Positions 1 to 6,789 of a DNA stretch of 64,000 nucleotides are shown here, piece by piece. The number at the start of each line of letters is the position of its first letter. The stretch's first letter is position 1. The position numbers and the translations under genes were made by a program. The stretch covers positions 248,001-312,000 of the forward strand of contig CAWFFJ010000015.1 of the NCBI GenBank assembly GCA_963814875.1. The letters run 5' to 3'. The stretch is from CAVSIS01 sp963814875. Its GTDB lineage: Bacteria; Acidobacteriota; Thermoanaerobaculia; Thermoanaerobaculales; Sulfomarinibacteraceae. The notes under the pieces were generated by a model. That model was not told where the DNA came from and did not search any database. It was given only the letters and a program-made list of their open reading frames with translations.

Positions 1-940
1 CATCGCGCGGCAAGCTGGTTGCGAGGCCGTTGACGTACATGCTCTCGCTGTCGAGGCCTTCCGGCTCGATGAATAGGGTGTGCTCGCGGTGGTGCGGAAA
101 GCGGACGACCTTGTCCTCGATCGACGGACAGTAGCGCGGCCCGACGCCGACGATCTGCCCGCTGAAAAGCGGCGATCGGTGGAGGTTGTCCTGGATGATC
201 GTCCGGACCGCTTCGGGGGTGCGTGCGCTCCAGCACAGGACGCGGTTGCTGACCGCCCGAGTCCGCCACGAGAACGGCCGGGGCTCGTCATCGCCGCGCT
301 CCTGTGCGAGCCGAGCATAGTCCAGGCTATCCCTTCGCAGGCGGGGAGGAGTGCCGGTCTTGAAGCGCCGCAGCTCCAGGCCGAGGCTTTCCAGCGCGCC
401 GCCGAGGCCGACGCTCGCCGGCTCGTCCGCCCGACCACCGGAGCGGCGCTCCGGCCCGGTGTGGAGCACCCCGCCGAGGAAGGTCCCGGTGGTCACAATG
501 ATTGCCCGCGCCGCGATCCGACGGCCGTCGCCGAGTCTCACCCCGATCACGCGTTCGTCGTCACTCACCAGCCCGACCACCTCGGCCTCGATCAGCTCGA
601 GGCCCGGCAAGCGCGACAGCAGCCGCAGCAGCAGCCGCGAGTACCTGACCTTGTCGCACTGGGCACGCGGGCCCCATACCGCCGGGCCACGGGAACCGTT
701 GAGGGTCTTGAACTGCAAGCCGGCACGATCGGTCGCCCACCCCTGGAGACCGCCCAGGGCGTCGACCTCGGTCACCAGGTGCCCTTTCCCGACTCCGCCG
801 ACCGCGGGGTTGCATGGCATGTGGCCGACCCGCCCGCGGCGCAGGGTGACCACGACCACTCGCGCACCCATGCGCGCTGCTGCCACCGCCGCCTCGCATC
901 CCGCGTGGCCCGCCCCGACCACCACGACATCAGCTCTCAC
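1..940 (-). CDS. mnmG: MnmG (GidA), tRNA uridine-34 carboxymethylaminomethyl-modifying FAD enzyme, C-terminus beyond window
   Basis: With MnmE this flavoprotein installs the (carboxymethyl)aminomethyl group on U34 of certain tRNAs in the cytoplasm. The GTG at 940 opens a frame that begins with a Rossmann FAD motif (VVVVGAGHAGCEAAVAAARM) followed by the family motif MPCNPAVGG at about residue 40. The frame is open to base 1, giving about 313 residues, so roughly half of the protein lies outside the left edge. Near the edge it encodes the family stretch LFIEPEGLDSESMYVNGL. The GTG lies 7 nt past the mnmE stop; an in-frame ATG overlapping that stop is closed off after a few codons, so GTG is the only sensible start. 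It is the last gene seen of the rpmH-rnpA-yidD-yidC-jag-mnmE cluster. Confidence 0.96.
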   Translation of the reverse strand, partial: MRADVVVVGAGHAGCEAAVAAARMGARVVVVTLRRGRVGHMPCNPAVGGVGKGHLVTEVDALGGLQGWATDRAGLQFKTLNGSRGPAVWGPRAQCDKVRYSRLLLRLLSRLPGLELIEAEVVGLVSDDERVIGVRLGDGRRIAARAIIVTTGTFLGGVLHTGPERRSGGRADEPASVGLGGALESLGLELRRFKTGTPPRLRRDSLDYARLAQERGDDEPRPFSWRTRAVSNRVLCWSARTPEAVRTIIQDNLHRSPLFSGQIVGVGPRYCPSIEDKVVRFPHHREHTLFIEPEGLDSESMYVNGLATSLPRD

Positions 941-947
941 TGGCCAC

Positions 948-2291
948 TCATTTACCGATGCAGAAGGTCGCGAAGACCTCGTCCAGAACGTCCTCGGTCA
1001 GCACTTCGCCGGTCAGCTCCGCCAATGCAGCCAGCGCCCAGCGCACGCCCTCGGCTGCCACCTCGGGCGTCCCTAAGTCGATCTCGGCGAGCTCGTCGAG
1101 CGCCCGCTCGAGCGCTTGCCGATGGCGCGCACCGAGCGGCGCCGGCCCGTCCTCGTGCCCCGCCACCTCTCGAACCGCCGACGCCAACCGGGCCTCAAGC
1201 TCCGCCTGGCCCTCGCCGCTCTGGGCAGACACCCGCAACCAGCCGTCACCGCCTTCCGCTCCGAGGTCCGCCTTGCTGCGCACCAGCACGCGCACGGCGC
1301 CCGGCGGCAGCACGACCTCCGGTCGCCCCCCTGGCATGCCCGCTGGCCACATCACCACCGCCACATGCGCCTCTGCCAGCGCGGCTTCGGCCCGCGCCAT
1401 GCCCTCGCGCTCGACCTCGTCGCGACCTGTGCCGAGGCCGGCCGTGTCCACCAGCACAGCGCGCACGCCGGCGATCTCGGTCGCGGCCTCCAGCACATCT
1501 CGGGTCGTCCCCGGCCCGTCCGCCACGATCGCGCGCGGCCGCCCGAGGAGACGATTGAAGAGGGTGGACTTGCCCGCATTAGGAGCACCGACGAGAACGA
1601 TTCGGACTCCGCCGCGGGCGAGCTCCCGCCGTCGGGCTCCCTCCAAAAGCCCGGCGACGGCCTCCCGCGCGCCCGCCAGATCCTCAGCGGTCGCTCCTGT
1701 GGACGGGTCGATGTCCTGGGTCACGAAGTCGAGCCCTGCCTCGAGCCGCGCCAGGAGCCGCGTCAGATCGCTGCGCAGGCGACTCAGCTCGACCGAGAGC
1801 TCCCCGCGGAGCTGTCGCTGGGCGGACTGGTACTCGAACCGTGTCTCAGCCGCGATCACGTCGCGGACCGCTTCCGCCTGGAGGAGATCGAGCTTTCCGT
1901 TCGCCACGGCCCGCCGGGTGAACTCGCCCGGCTCGGCCGGCCGCGCTCCCGCCGCCCGGCAACGCTCGAGCAACGAGTCGACAACGAACGGCGAGCCGTG
2001 CAGGATGAGCTCGACCATGTCCTCGCCGGTCGCGCTCCGCGGCGACCGGTAGGGGATCGCGACTGCCCGCTCCTCGAAACCGAGGTCGTCTCTCAACTCG
2101 ACTAACTGCGCCCGCCACGGTCGTCCAACGTCGAGACCGGAGCAGACCTCTCCGGCGATGCGTCCCGCCTCCGGGCCGCTCAGCCGCACCACCGCGAGGG
2201 CGCCTCGCCCCTCCGGAGTCGCGCGAGCGACAACCGTGTCAGATCCGCCCGCGAAGGCGGACGACAACCCGCTTGAGAAAGCCGGCTCCAT
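948..2291 (-). CDS. mnmE: MnmE (TrmE) GTPase, tRNA U34 modification
   Basis: Dynamin-like GTPase partner of MnmG in U34 modification. Visible parts are an N-terminal folate-binding domain with the family opening (DTVVARATPEGRGALAVVRL), a central G domain with P-loop GAPNAGKS, switch/G3 DTAGLG and G4 SKAD instead of the usual NKxD, and the conserved C-terminal CIGK ending. The start is uncertain: the frame is open up to a GTG at 2321, with an ATG at 2291 and a TTG at 2267. All three overlap the end of jag, and family alignment favours 2291 or 2267. It is directly followed by mnmG (7 nt). The degenerate G4 motif (S for N) is unusual but keeps the Asp that contacts guanine. Confidence 0.95.
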   Translation of the reverse strand: MEPAFSSGLSSAFAGGSDTVVARATPEGRGALAVVRLSGPEAGRIAGEVCSGLDVGRPWRAQLVELRDDLGFEERAVAIPYRSPRSATGEDMVELILHGSPFVVDSLLERCRAAGARPAEPGEFTRRAVANGKLDLLQAEAVRDVIAAETRFEYQSAQRQLRGELSVELSRLRSDLTRLLARLEAGLDFVTQDIDPSTGATAEDLAGAREAVAGLLEGARRRELARGGVRIVLVGAPNAGKSTLFNRLLGRPRAIVADGPGTTRDVLEAATEIAGVRAVLVDTAGLGTGRDEVEREGMARAEAALAEAHVAVVMWPAGMPGGRPEVVLPPGAVRVLVRSKADLGAEGGDGWLRVSAQSGEGQAELEARLASAVREVAGHEDGPAPLGARHRQALERALDELAEIDLGTPEVAAEGVRWALAALAELTGEVLTEDVLDEVFATFCIGK

Positions 2292-2835
2292 CCGATTCCG
2301 TCTCCACCCGGTCGTCGTCACGCAGCGCGAGGTGGATCTCTCGCCGCGCGGCCGGCGTCAGCGGCCCCAGAACCACCGGCTGACGGCTGTGAACGGCCCG
2401 CGTCGCCGCCTCTTCGGCCTGGCGGCACAGATCGTGGGCTCGCCGGGCCTTGTACCCGGCCGCGTCCAGCTGCACCGGCTGGTGCTCCGCGATACGCCCG
2501 TTCAGCACCCGGTTGCTCAGGTACTGCAGCGCATCGAGGCCGCGCCCGTCCCCGGCCGTCAGCAGCGAGACATCCTCGCCCTCCAGCTCCACTCGGAGCA
2601 GTCCGTCCTCGCTCGTGACCCGCGCGCTGACCGCGAGGTCGCCGGCCCTGAAGCTCTCGGAGAGAAACAGGCCCAGCACCGCGACCGGGTCAACGTCGGC
2701 CAGTATCGTCACGCCGCCACCGTCGCCCGGAACGATCTCGTAGTGGATCTCTCCGAGCCGCACGCCGAGCGCCTCGCAGGCCATGGACAGAGCCGCGTCC
2801 AGGCTGGTCCCTGCTGCTGTGACCGCGGGGCTCAT
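2239..2835 (-). CDS. jag: Jag (SpoIIIJ-associated/KhpB-like) RNA-binding protein with R3H domain
   Basis: 198-residue protein encoded between yidC and mnmE, the canonical position of jag. The C-terminal about 65 residues form an R3H domain (RRAHDLCRQAEEAA, then LTPAARREIHLALRDDDRV). Upstream is a KH-like region (GLDALQYLSNRVLN), so the protein is expected to bind single-stranded RNA. The ATG at 2835 overlaps the yidC stop as ATGA, implying translational coupling. A longer frame open to 3066 would lie inside yidC and was not used. A Jag-N domain is reduced or diverged: the first about 50 residues (MSPAVTAAGTSLDAALSMAC...) only loosely resemble it. Role by family: cell-envelope and cell-division-related RNA regulation; the exact target is unknown here. 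Confidence 0.9.
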   Translation of the reverse strand: MSPAVTAAGTSLDAALSMACEALGVRLGEIHYEIVPGDGGGVTILADVDPVAVLGLFLSESFRAGDLAVSARVTSEDGLLRVELEGEDVSLLTAGDGRGLDALQYLSNRVLNGRIAEHQPVQLDAAGYKARRAHDLCRQAEEAATRAVHSRQPVVLGPLTPAARREIHLALRDDDRVETESDGAGFLKRVVVRLRGRI

Positions 2836-4490
2836 CGCTGCTTGCCCTTCGTCGCCGCGCGGCCCATGCCCGGCAGCGTCCGTTCGCCGATGAGATGAAG
2901 GGTGATCTCCTGCTGGAGGATCGTAATCACGTTGTTGGTCAACCAGTAGAGCACCAATCCCGACGGGAACTGGAGGAACATGATGCCGAAGATCAGCGGC
3001 ATCATGCGGAAGATCTTCTGCTGCTGGGGATCGCCGGCCTGCGGCGCGAGCCGCTGCTGGAGCCACATCGTCGCGGTCATCAGGATCGGCGCCACGTAAT
3101 AAGGGTCCTTCGTCGAGAGGTCATGGATCCAGAAGATGAACGGCGCGCCACGAAGCTCGATCGCCTTCATGAACAGCGTGTAGAGCGCCCATAGGATGGG
3201 GAGCTGGACCAGCATCGGAAGGCAGCCGCCCATCGGGTTGACGCCCTCGATCTTGTACAGCTCCATCATCTCCTGATTCATCTTGGCCTTGGCCTGGGCA
3301 TCGCCCTTGTGCTTCTTGTACTTCTCCTGAATTGCCTTGACCTTCGGCTGCACGCGCTGCATCTTGCGCATTGACACCGTCGAGGTGTGCATCAGGGGGA
3401 AGAGCAGCACGCGGATCGCAAGGGTCAACAGGATGATCGCCAACCCCCAGTTGCCGACCCCTGAATAAGTCCAACGCAGCGCCTTGAGGAAGAAGACCGA
3501 GATCGGGTGGAAGAACCCGAAGTGCAGGGTCTGGTCGAGCCCGTGGTCGACCTTCTGCAGGAGGTCGTACTCCTTGGGCGCGGCGAACAGCTCGCCCTTG
3601 ATTTCGGGCCCCGCCGCTGCCAAGAGCACCTCAAGCACCGGCTCCTTGACCTCCTGGCCCTTGTCGTTGGTCTCGCTGATCTCGAGCCGTTCCACCCGCA
3701 CCGCGGTGATCGGCGTCTCCGGCCGCCACATGCTCAGGAAATAGGTGTCCTCGAATCCTGCAAACTCGAGGTTCGTCGGTTCAACGCTGACCGTGTCCTT
3801 GACCTTCTTCCGCAACCAGCGCTCAATCTTCCCTTGTGATCCGACCGCGACATCTCCCCACGTCGAGTAGCGATTGTCCTGCTCGAACTTGCCCCGGTCG
3901 CGCAGCCCCGTACCAACGCTGAGCTCCCATGTCGTAGCCGCGCCCCGGCGCCCGATCTCGGTTTCGATGCCGTATCCCCGCTCCGGCACGCTGACCGTCT
4001 TCACGACCTGGCTGCCAAGCCCGTCGGCCCACTCGAAGCGGCACGTCCGCTCGGCGCACGCCACGCGGTAGAGCGCCTCGTCTGGGCCACGCTCGTTGAC
4101 CAACTGCAGCGGAAGCGCTCGGGCCGGGTCCGCCACCGTCTGGACCAACTCCAGGGGCTGTCCCTCGTCGGCCGTGTACCGCCGCAGCACCAGAGAGGTG
4201 ATCGCCGCGCCGCGGTTCGACATCGTCACCTCGACCACGTCGTTGGCCAACCGGACGGTCTCCTCGCGCTCAGCCGCCACGGCTTCTGCCGCCGCTTCCA
4301 CGACCGGTTGCTGCTCCGGCCTGGGCGCCTCGGTGGCGTGTGCGTCGGCGGCGGGCGTCGGCGTCGCCGCCATGGCCGGGCTCTGAGCCGGCGCAACTGA
4401 CTCCGGCGGCTTCGGCGGCGGAAACAACACCGACCACGCGGCGAAGATCACCGCCGACAGCACGAACGCGAGCAGCAGGCGTTTTTCCAT
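2832..4490 (-). CDS. yidC: YidC membrane protein insertase (Gram-negative type with periplasmic domain)
   Basis: Inserts proteins into the inner membrane alone or with SecYEG. About 552 residues, the usual length for diderm YidC. An N-terminal anchor (MEKRLLLAFVLSAVIFAAW) is followed by a Pro/Ala linker, a large periplasmic domain and then the conserved insertase core with several membrane segments (for example NWGLAIILLTLAIRVLLFPL, MFLQFPSGLVLYWLTNN). The lysine/glutamine-rich cytoplasmic loop KMQRVQPKVKAIQEKYKKHK is intact. The start at 4490 has a GGAGAAGG ribosome-binding site 2-9 nt upstream and matches the family start MEKR; an upstream in-frame ATG (4505) would bury that site. The gene follows yidD and ends in an ATGA overlap with jag. 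Confidence 0.98.
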   Translation of the reverse strand: MEKRLLLAFVLSAVIFAAWSVLFPPPKPPESVAPAQSPAMAATPTPAADAHATEAPRPEQQPVVEAAAEAVAAEREETVRLANDVVEVTMSNRGAAITSLVLRRYTADEGQPLELVQTVADPARALPLQLVNERGPDEALYRVACAERTCRFEWADGLGSQVVKTVSVPERGYGIETEIGRRGAATTWELSVGTGLRDRGKFEQDNRYSTWGDVAVGSQGKIERWLRKKVKDTVSVEPTNLEFAGFEDTYFLSMWRPETPITAVRVERLEISETNDKGQEVKEPVLEVLLAAAGPEIKGELFAAPKEYDLLQKVDHGLDQTLHFGFFHPISVFFLKALRWTYSGVGNWGLAIILLTLAIRVLLFPLMHTSTVSMRKMQRVQPKVKAIQEKYKKHKGDAQAKAKMNQEMMELYKIEGVNPMGGCLPMLVQLPILWALYTLFMKAIELRGAPFIFWIHDLSTKDPYYVAPILMTATMWLQQRLAPQAGDPQQQKIFRMMPLIFGIMFLQFPSGLVLYWLTNNVITILQQEITLHLIGERTLPGMGRAATKGKQR

Positions 4491-4501
4491 GCCTTCTCCC
4501 C

Positions 4502-4732
4502 TCACGGAACCGGATCATAGCCGCCGCGGTGCAGCGGGTGACAGCGCAAGAGACGTTTCAGCCCGAGCCAGGTCCCTCGGACGAAGCCGTGGCGCGCGAC
4601 CGCTTCCGCGGCGTACTCAGAGCAGGTTGGCTGGAATCGGCAGACTGGTGGGAGGAGGGGGGAGAGGTAGCGCTTGTACAGGCGAAGGGCACCGAGCGCG
4701 ACTCGAGCCGCGAGCGAAGGATCGCCATGCAC
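4502..4732 (-). CDS. yidD: YidD, membrane protein insertion efficiency factor
   Basis: Small amphipathic protein that assists YidC-dependent insertion. The family signature is complete: RLYKRYLSPLLPP, then CRFQPTCSEYAAEAVARHG, then LKRLLRCHPLHRGGYDPVP at the C-terminus. The GTG at 4732 gives 76 residues, has GGGAG 8 nt upstream and matches the length of the N-terminal lead in E. coli YidD. An in-frame ATG at 4777 (91 residues) lacks a convincing site. Either way the gene overlaps the 3' end of rnpA by well over 150 nt in another frame, much more than is usual in this cluster. The stop is 12 nt before the yidC start. Confidence 0.93.
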   Translation of the reverse strand: MHGDPSLAARVALGALRLYKRYLSPLLPPVCRFQPTCSEYAAEAVARHGFVRGTWLGLKRLLRCHPLHRGGYDPVP

Positions 4733-5193
4733 CGCGAGAACTCCCGTCGAAGCTCGTTCCAGGGAGCGTGCGCGCATCCCCGCCGAGCATTCACCACCAC
4801 GTCGAGGGACGCAGCGACAAACTCGTCATCAAGCAGCCGATACAACTCGCGAAGCCGTCGGCGACAGCGCGAGCGGACCACAGCCGAGCCCACCTTGCGC
4901 GACGCCGTCAGCCCGAGACGACCGGGACCGGTATCCGCACACCGTAGCCCGAACAGCACGAAGTAGCGACCCGCGACGCGCTCGCCGTCCCGGTAGATAC
5001 GCTGGAACTCCGGGCGCCGTTTCAGCCGGCGCTGGCGCGGCAGGCGCCACGTCAGACGGCAAGACGCTTTCGCCCCTTGCGACGCCGCGCCTTGAGCACG
5101 CTGCGACCGCCCTTCGAGCGCATCCGCACCCGGAAGCCGTGAGTCCGCTTGCGGTGCCGGTTGTTCGGTTGAAATGTCCTTTTCATCGTTCAT
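4558..5193 (-). CDS. rnpA: RnpA, protein subunit of ribonuclease P, with N-terminal extension that encloses rpmH
   Basis: Protein cofactor of RNase P (tRNA 5' maturation). The RnpA core lies at about residues 50-165 (RLKRRPEFQRIYRDGERVAG; LGLTASRKVGSAVVRSRCRR; DVVVNARRGCA). The frame has no ATG, GTG or TTG between the ATG at 5193 and the core, only CTG codons, so the sole canonical start lies upstream of rpmH. Translation then runs through the whole of rpmH in another frame, adding about 49 residues (MNDEKDISTEQPAPQADSRL...). A tail of about 45 residues beyond the core overlaps yidD. Total 211 residues against the usual 110-125. The GAGAGAGG sequence is 1 nt from this ATG and 8 nt from the rpmH ATG. 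The layout matches that described for Thermus rnpA/rpmH. A non-canonical CTG start is the alternative. Confidence 0.9.
   Translation of the reverse strand: MNDEKDISTEQPAPQADSRLPGADALEGRSQRAQGAASQGAKASCRLTWRLPRQRRLKRRPEFQRIYRDGERVAGRYFVLFGLRCADTGPGRLGLTASRKVGSAVVRSRCRRRLRELYRLLDDEFVAASLDVVVNARRGCAHAPWNELRREFSRCMAILRSRLESRSVPFACTSATSPPSSHQSADSSQPALSTPRKRSRATASSEGPGSG
5052..5186 (-). CDS. rpmH: 50S ribosomal protein L34, nested inside rnpA
   Basis: 44-residue L34 of the large ribosomal subunit. The full family sequence is readable: it begins MKRTFQPNNRHRKRTHGFRV, continues with RMRSKGGRSVLKARRRKGRK and ends RLAV. The ATG at 5186 is 7 nt downstream of the rnpA ATG, in the +1 frame relative to it, and has GAGAGAGG 8 nt upstream at ideal spacing. 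All 135 nt lie within the extended rnpA reading frame. It is the first gene of the cluster and is preceded by a consensus-like promoter (5217-5245). Confidence 0.98.
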   Translation of the reverse strand: MKRTFQPNNRHRKRTHGFRVRMRSKGGRSVLKARRRKGRKRLAV

Positions 5194-5216
5194 ACCTCTC
5201 TCGACACAGGGGGCTT

Positions 5217-5245
5217 ACCGTACCCCACGTCGATCTGGGTGTCAA
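5217..5245 (-). promoter_or_regulatory. Sigma-70-type promoter for rpmH/rnpA cluster
   Basis: On the minus strand a perfect -35 hexamer TTGACA (5245-5240) is followed after exactly 17 nt by TACGGT (5222-5217, 4 of 6 matches to TATAAT). Transcription would start near 5210, about 17 nt before the rnpA ATG and 24 nt before the rpmH ATG, leaving room for the shared GAGAGAGG ribosome-binding site. Seen in the sequence; activity is inferred. Confidence 0.7.
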
Positions 5246-5273
5246 GCCGCGCCCAAGCGCCCCGTCGCCGCTG

Positions 5274-5282
5274 TGCTAGGCT
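5274..5282 (+). promoter_or_regulatory. Possible extended -10 element placing dnaA on a leaderless transcript
   Basis: TGC followed by TAGGCT (5277-5282) forms an extended -10-like element; the predicted start of transcription falls at about 5288-5289, the A of the dnaA ATG. No Shine-Dalgarno sequence precedes dnaA, which agrees with leaderless translation. The -35 region is not recognisable, so this is tentative. Confidence 0.3.
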
Positions 5283-5288
5283 ACCCGA

Positions 5289-6572
5289 ATGGACCGCTGG
5301 CAGGAGCTCCAACCAAGCCTTCGGCAGCTCGTGGGCGAGGAGGAGTATGGCACATGGCTGACCCGCGTTCGCGCCGTGCGCGGCGACGCTGACAGCCTCA
5401 CCCTCGGAGCCGACAGCGCGATCGTCGCGGACTGGGTCCGGGATCACCTGCTGCGCGACATCGAGGCGGTCGCGCGCAGTCAGTGGGGCCAGAACTTTAG
5501 GGTCCTGCTCAACGACGGACCTCCCCCCGCCGACGCTCGTTCGGAGCCGGCGCAGGTCTCCAGTCCCGCCCTGAACCCTAGCTTCACCTTTGACCGATTC
5601 GTGATCGGACCTTCCAACCAGTTCGCCTGCGCCGCGGCGGAAGCTGTCGCGGATCGTCCGGGAGTCGCCTACAACCCCCTCTACATCTACGGTGGATCGG
5701 GACTTGGAAAGACCCATCTCCTGCACGCCATCGCTCACCGCGCCCTGGCCGCAGGCAGTCGACTGAAGGTCCTCTACATGACGACCGAGCAGTTCGTCAA
5801 CGAGCTCATCAACTGTATTCGCCGCAAACGAATGGATGAGTTTCGGATGACCTTCCGCGGGGTCGATGTCCTGCTCCTGGACGATATCCAGTTCATCGCA
5901 GGCAAGGAGAGGACCCAGGAGGAGTTCTTCCACACCTTCAACACCCTCCAGTCGAGTGGTCGTCAGGTCGTCTTCACCTCTGACGCCAAGCCGGCCGACA
6001 TCCCCGGCCTCGAGGAGCGCCTCCGCTCACGATTCCTCCAAGGACTCCTGGCCGACATTCAGCCGCCCGACCTCGAAACCCGCTGCGCCATTCTTCGCGA
6101 GAAGGCCCGCGCGGCCGGATGGGAGCTCCCCGAGGACGTCGTGCTGTTCATCTCCCGTCGGGTGCAAAAGAACGTGCGAGAGCTCGAGGGCTGCCTCAAC
6201 CGTACCATAGCCTTTGCGCAGCTCACCAACCGGTCGCTCTCCGTCGAGCTTGTTCGTCACGCACTCACTGAGCTGCTCCCCGAAGAACGCTCCAGCACAC
6301 CTTCCGACATCATTCGCTTCGTTGCGCACCACTACGGTATCCGGGTGGTCGATCTCAAGGGTCGTTCCAACCGTCGCTCGATCGCCCTACCGCGGCAGGT
6401 CGCCATGTTCCTCATCCGCGACATTCTCGACCTCAGTTTTCCAGAGATCGGCCGAATCTTCTCCAAGCACCACTCCACCGTCATCTACGCCATCGACTGC
6501 ATCCAGAAGATGCGCCAGTCCAACCCTGACTTCGACGCCACCCTGACCTCCTTCCGCGACCATTTCGGTTGA
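5289..6572 (+). CDS. dnaA: DnaA, chromosomal replication initiator
   Basis: AAA+ ATPase that binds DnaA boxes and opens oriC. 427 residues, slightly short of the usual 440-470 because the linker domain II is brief (about residues 75-97). Domain I is N-terminal (WQELQPSLRQLVGEEEYGTW). Domain III carries Walker A GGSGLGKTH, Walker B LLLDDIQF and a sensor/Box VII region (PGLEERLRSRF). Domain IV has the DNA-binding signature HHSTVIYAIDCIQKM. The gene diverges from rpmH and is followed by a dense cluster of DnaA boxes and by dnaN-recF-gyrB-gyrA. No ribosome-binding site precedes the ATG. Identity is certain. Confidence 0.99.
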   Translation: MDRWQELQPSLRQLVGEEEYGTWLTRVRAVRGDADSLTLGADSAIVADWVRDHLLRDIEAVARSQWGQNFRVLLNDGPPPADARSEPAQVSSPALNPSFTFDRFVIGPSNQFACAAAEAVADRPGVAYNPLYIYGGSGLGKTHLLHAIAHRALAAGSRLKVLYMTTEQFVNELINCIRRKRMDEFRMTFRGVDVLLLDDIQFIAGKERTQEEFFHTFNTLQSSGRQVVFTSDAKPADIPGLEERLRSRFLQGLLADIQPPDLETRCAILREKARAAGWELPEDVVLFISRRVQKNVRELEGCLNRTIAFAQLTNRSLSVELVRHALTELLPEERSSTPSDIIRFVAHHYGIRVVDLKGRSNRRSIALPRQVAMFLIRDILDLSFPEIGRIFSKHHSTVIYAIDCIQKMRQSNPDFDATLTSFRDHFG

Positions 6573-6789
6573 TGACCAGTGCTCTTCCACAGGAAGCTGT
6601 GGAGAGCTGTGGAATCCACAGCTCTCCACAGCTTCTCCACAGACACCTCCACACGCTCCCTGAATCACAAGCCGCACATCGCACTCAACCTGCCTCAATC
6701 TCCACAGATCTGATCCTCTCGACGATGATGACGGGCTATGCTATCTTTCCACTAATGAGCTACTTCGTCGTCACTCAAAGGGGCACTTG
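6573..6789. other. Probable oriC: DnaA-box cluster between dnaA and dnaN
   Basis: About eight near-consensus DnaA boxes (consensus TTATCCACA) lie within about 125 nt, in both orientations: 6583-6591 (TCTTCCACA), 6598-6606 (minus), 6608-6616 (minus), 6612-6620 (GAATCCACA), 6622-6630, 6633-6641 (TTCTCCACA, one mismatch), 6645-6653 and 6698-6706. The core TCCACA is invariant. The right part (6711-6775) is the least GC-rich stretch nearby and could hold the unwinding element. The position between dnaA and dnaN is typical of bacterial oriC, and gene orientation switches at rpmH/dnaA. Function is inferred. Confidence 0.85.
6593..6635. repeat. 43-nt perfect palindrome built from DnaA boxes
   Basis: The arms 6593-6613 and 6615-6635 (21 nt each) are exact reverse complements around the single base 6614. 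Each arm carries two box-like TGTGGA / TCCACA cores, so two inverted pairs of DnaA boxes are symmetrically placed within the origin. Confidence 0.9.

Noticed and set aside
6573..6789. CRISPR-like repeats suggested by repeated TCCACAG
   Set aside because: Units are 9-mer DnaA boxes with irregular spacing, not direct repeats with spacers.
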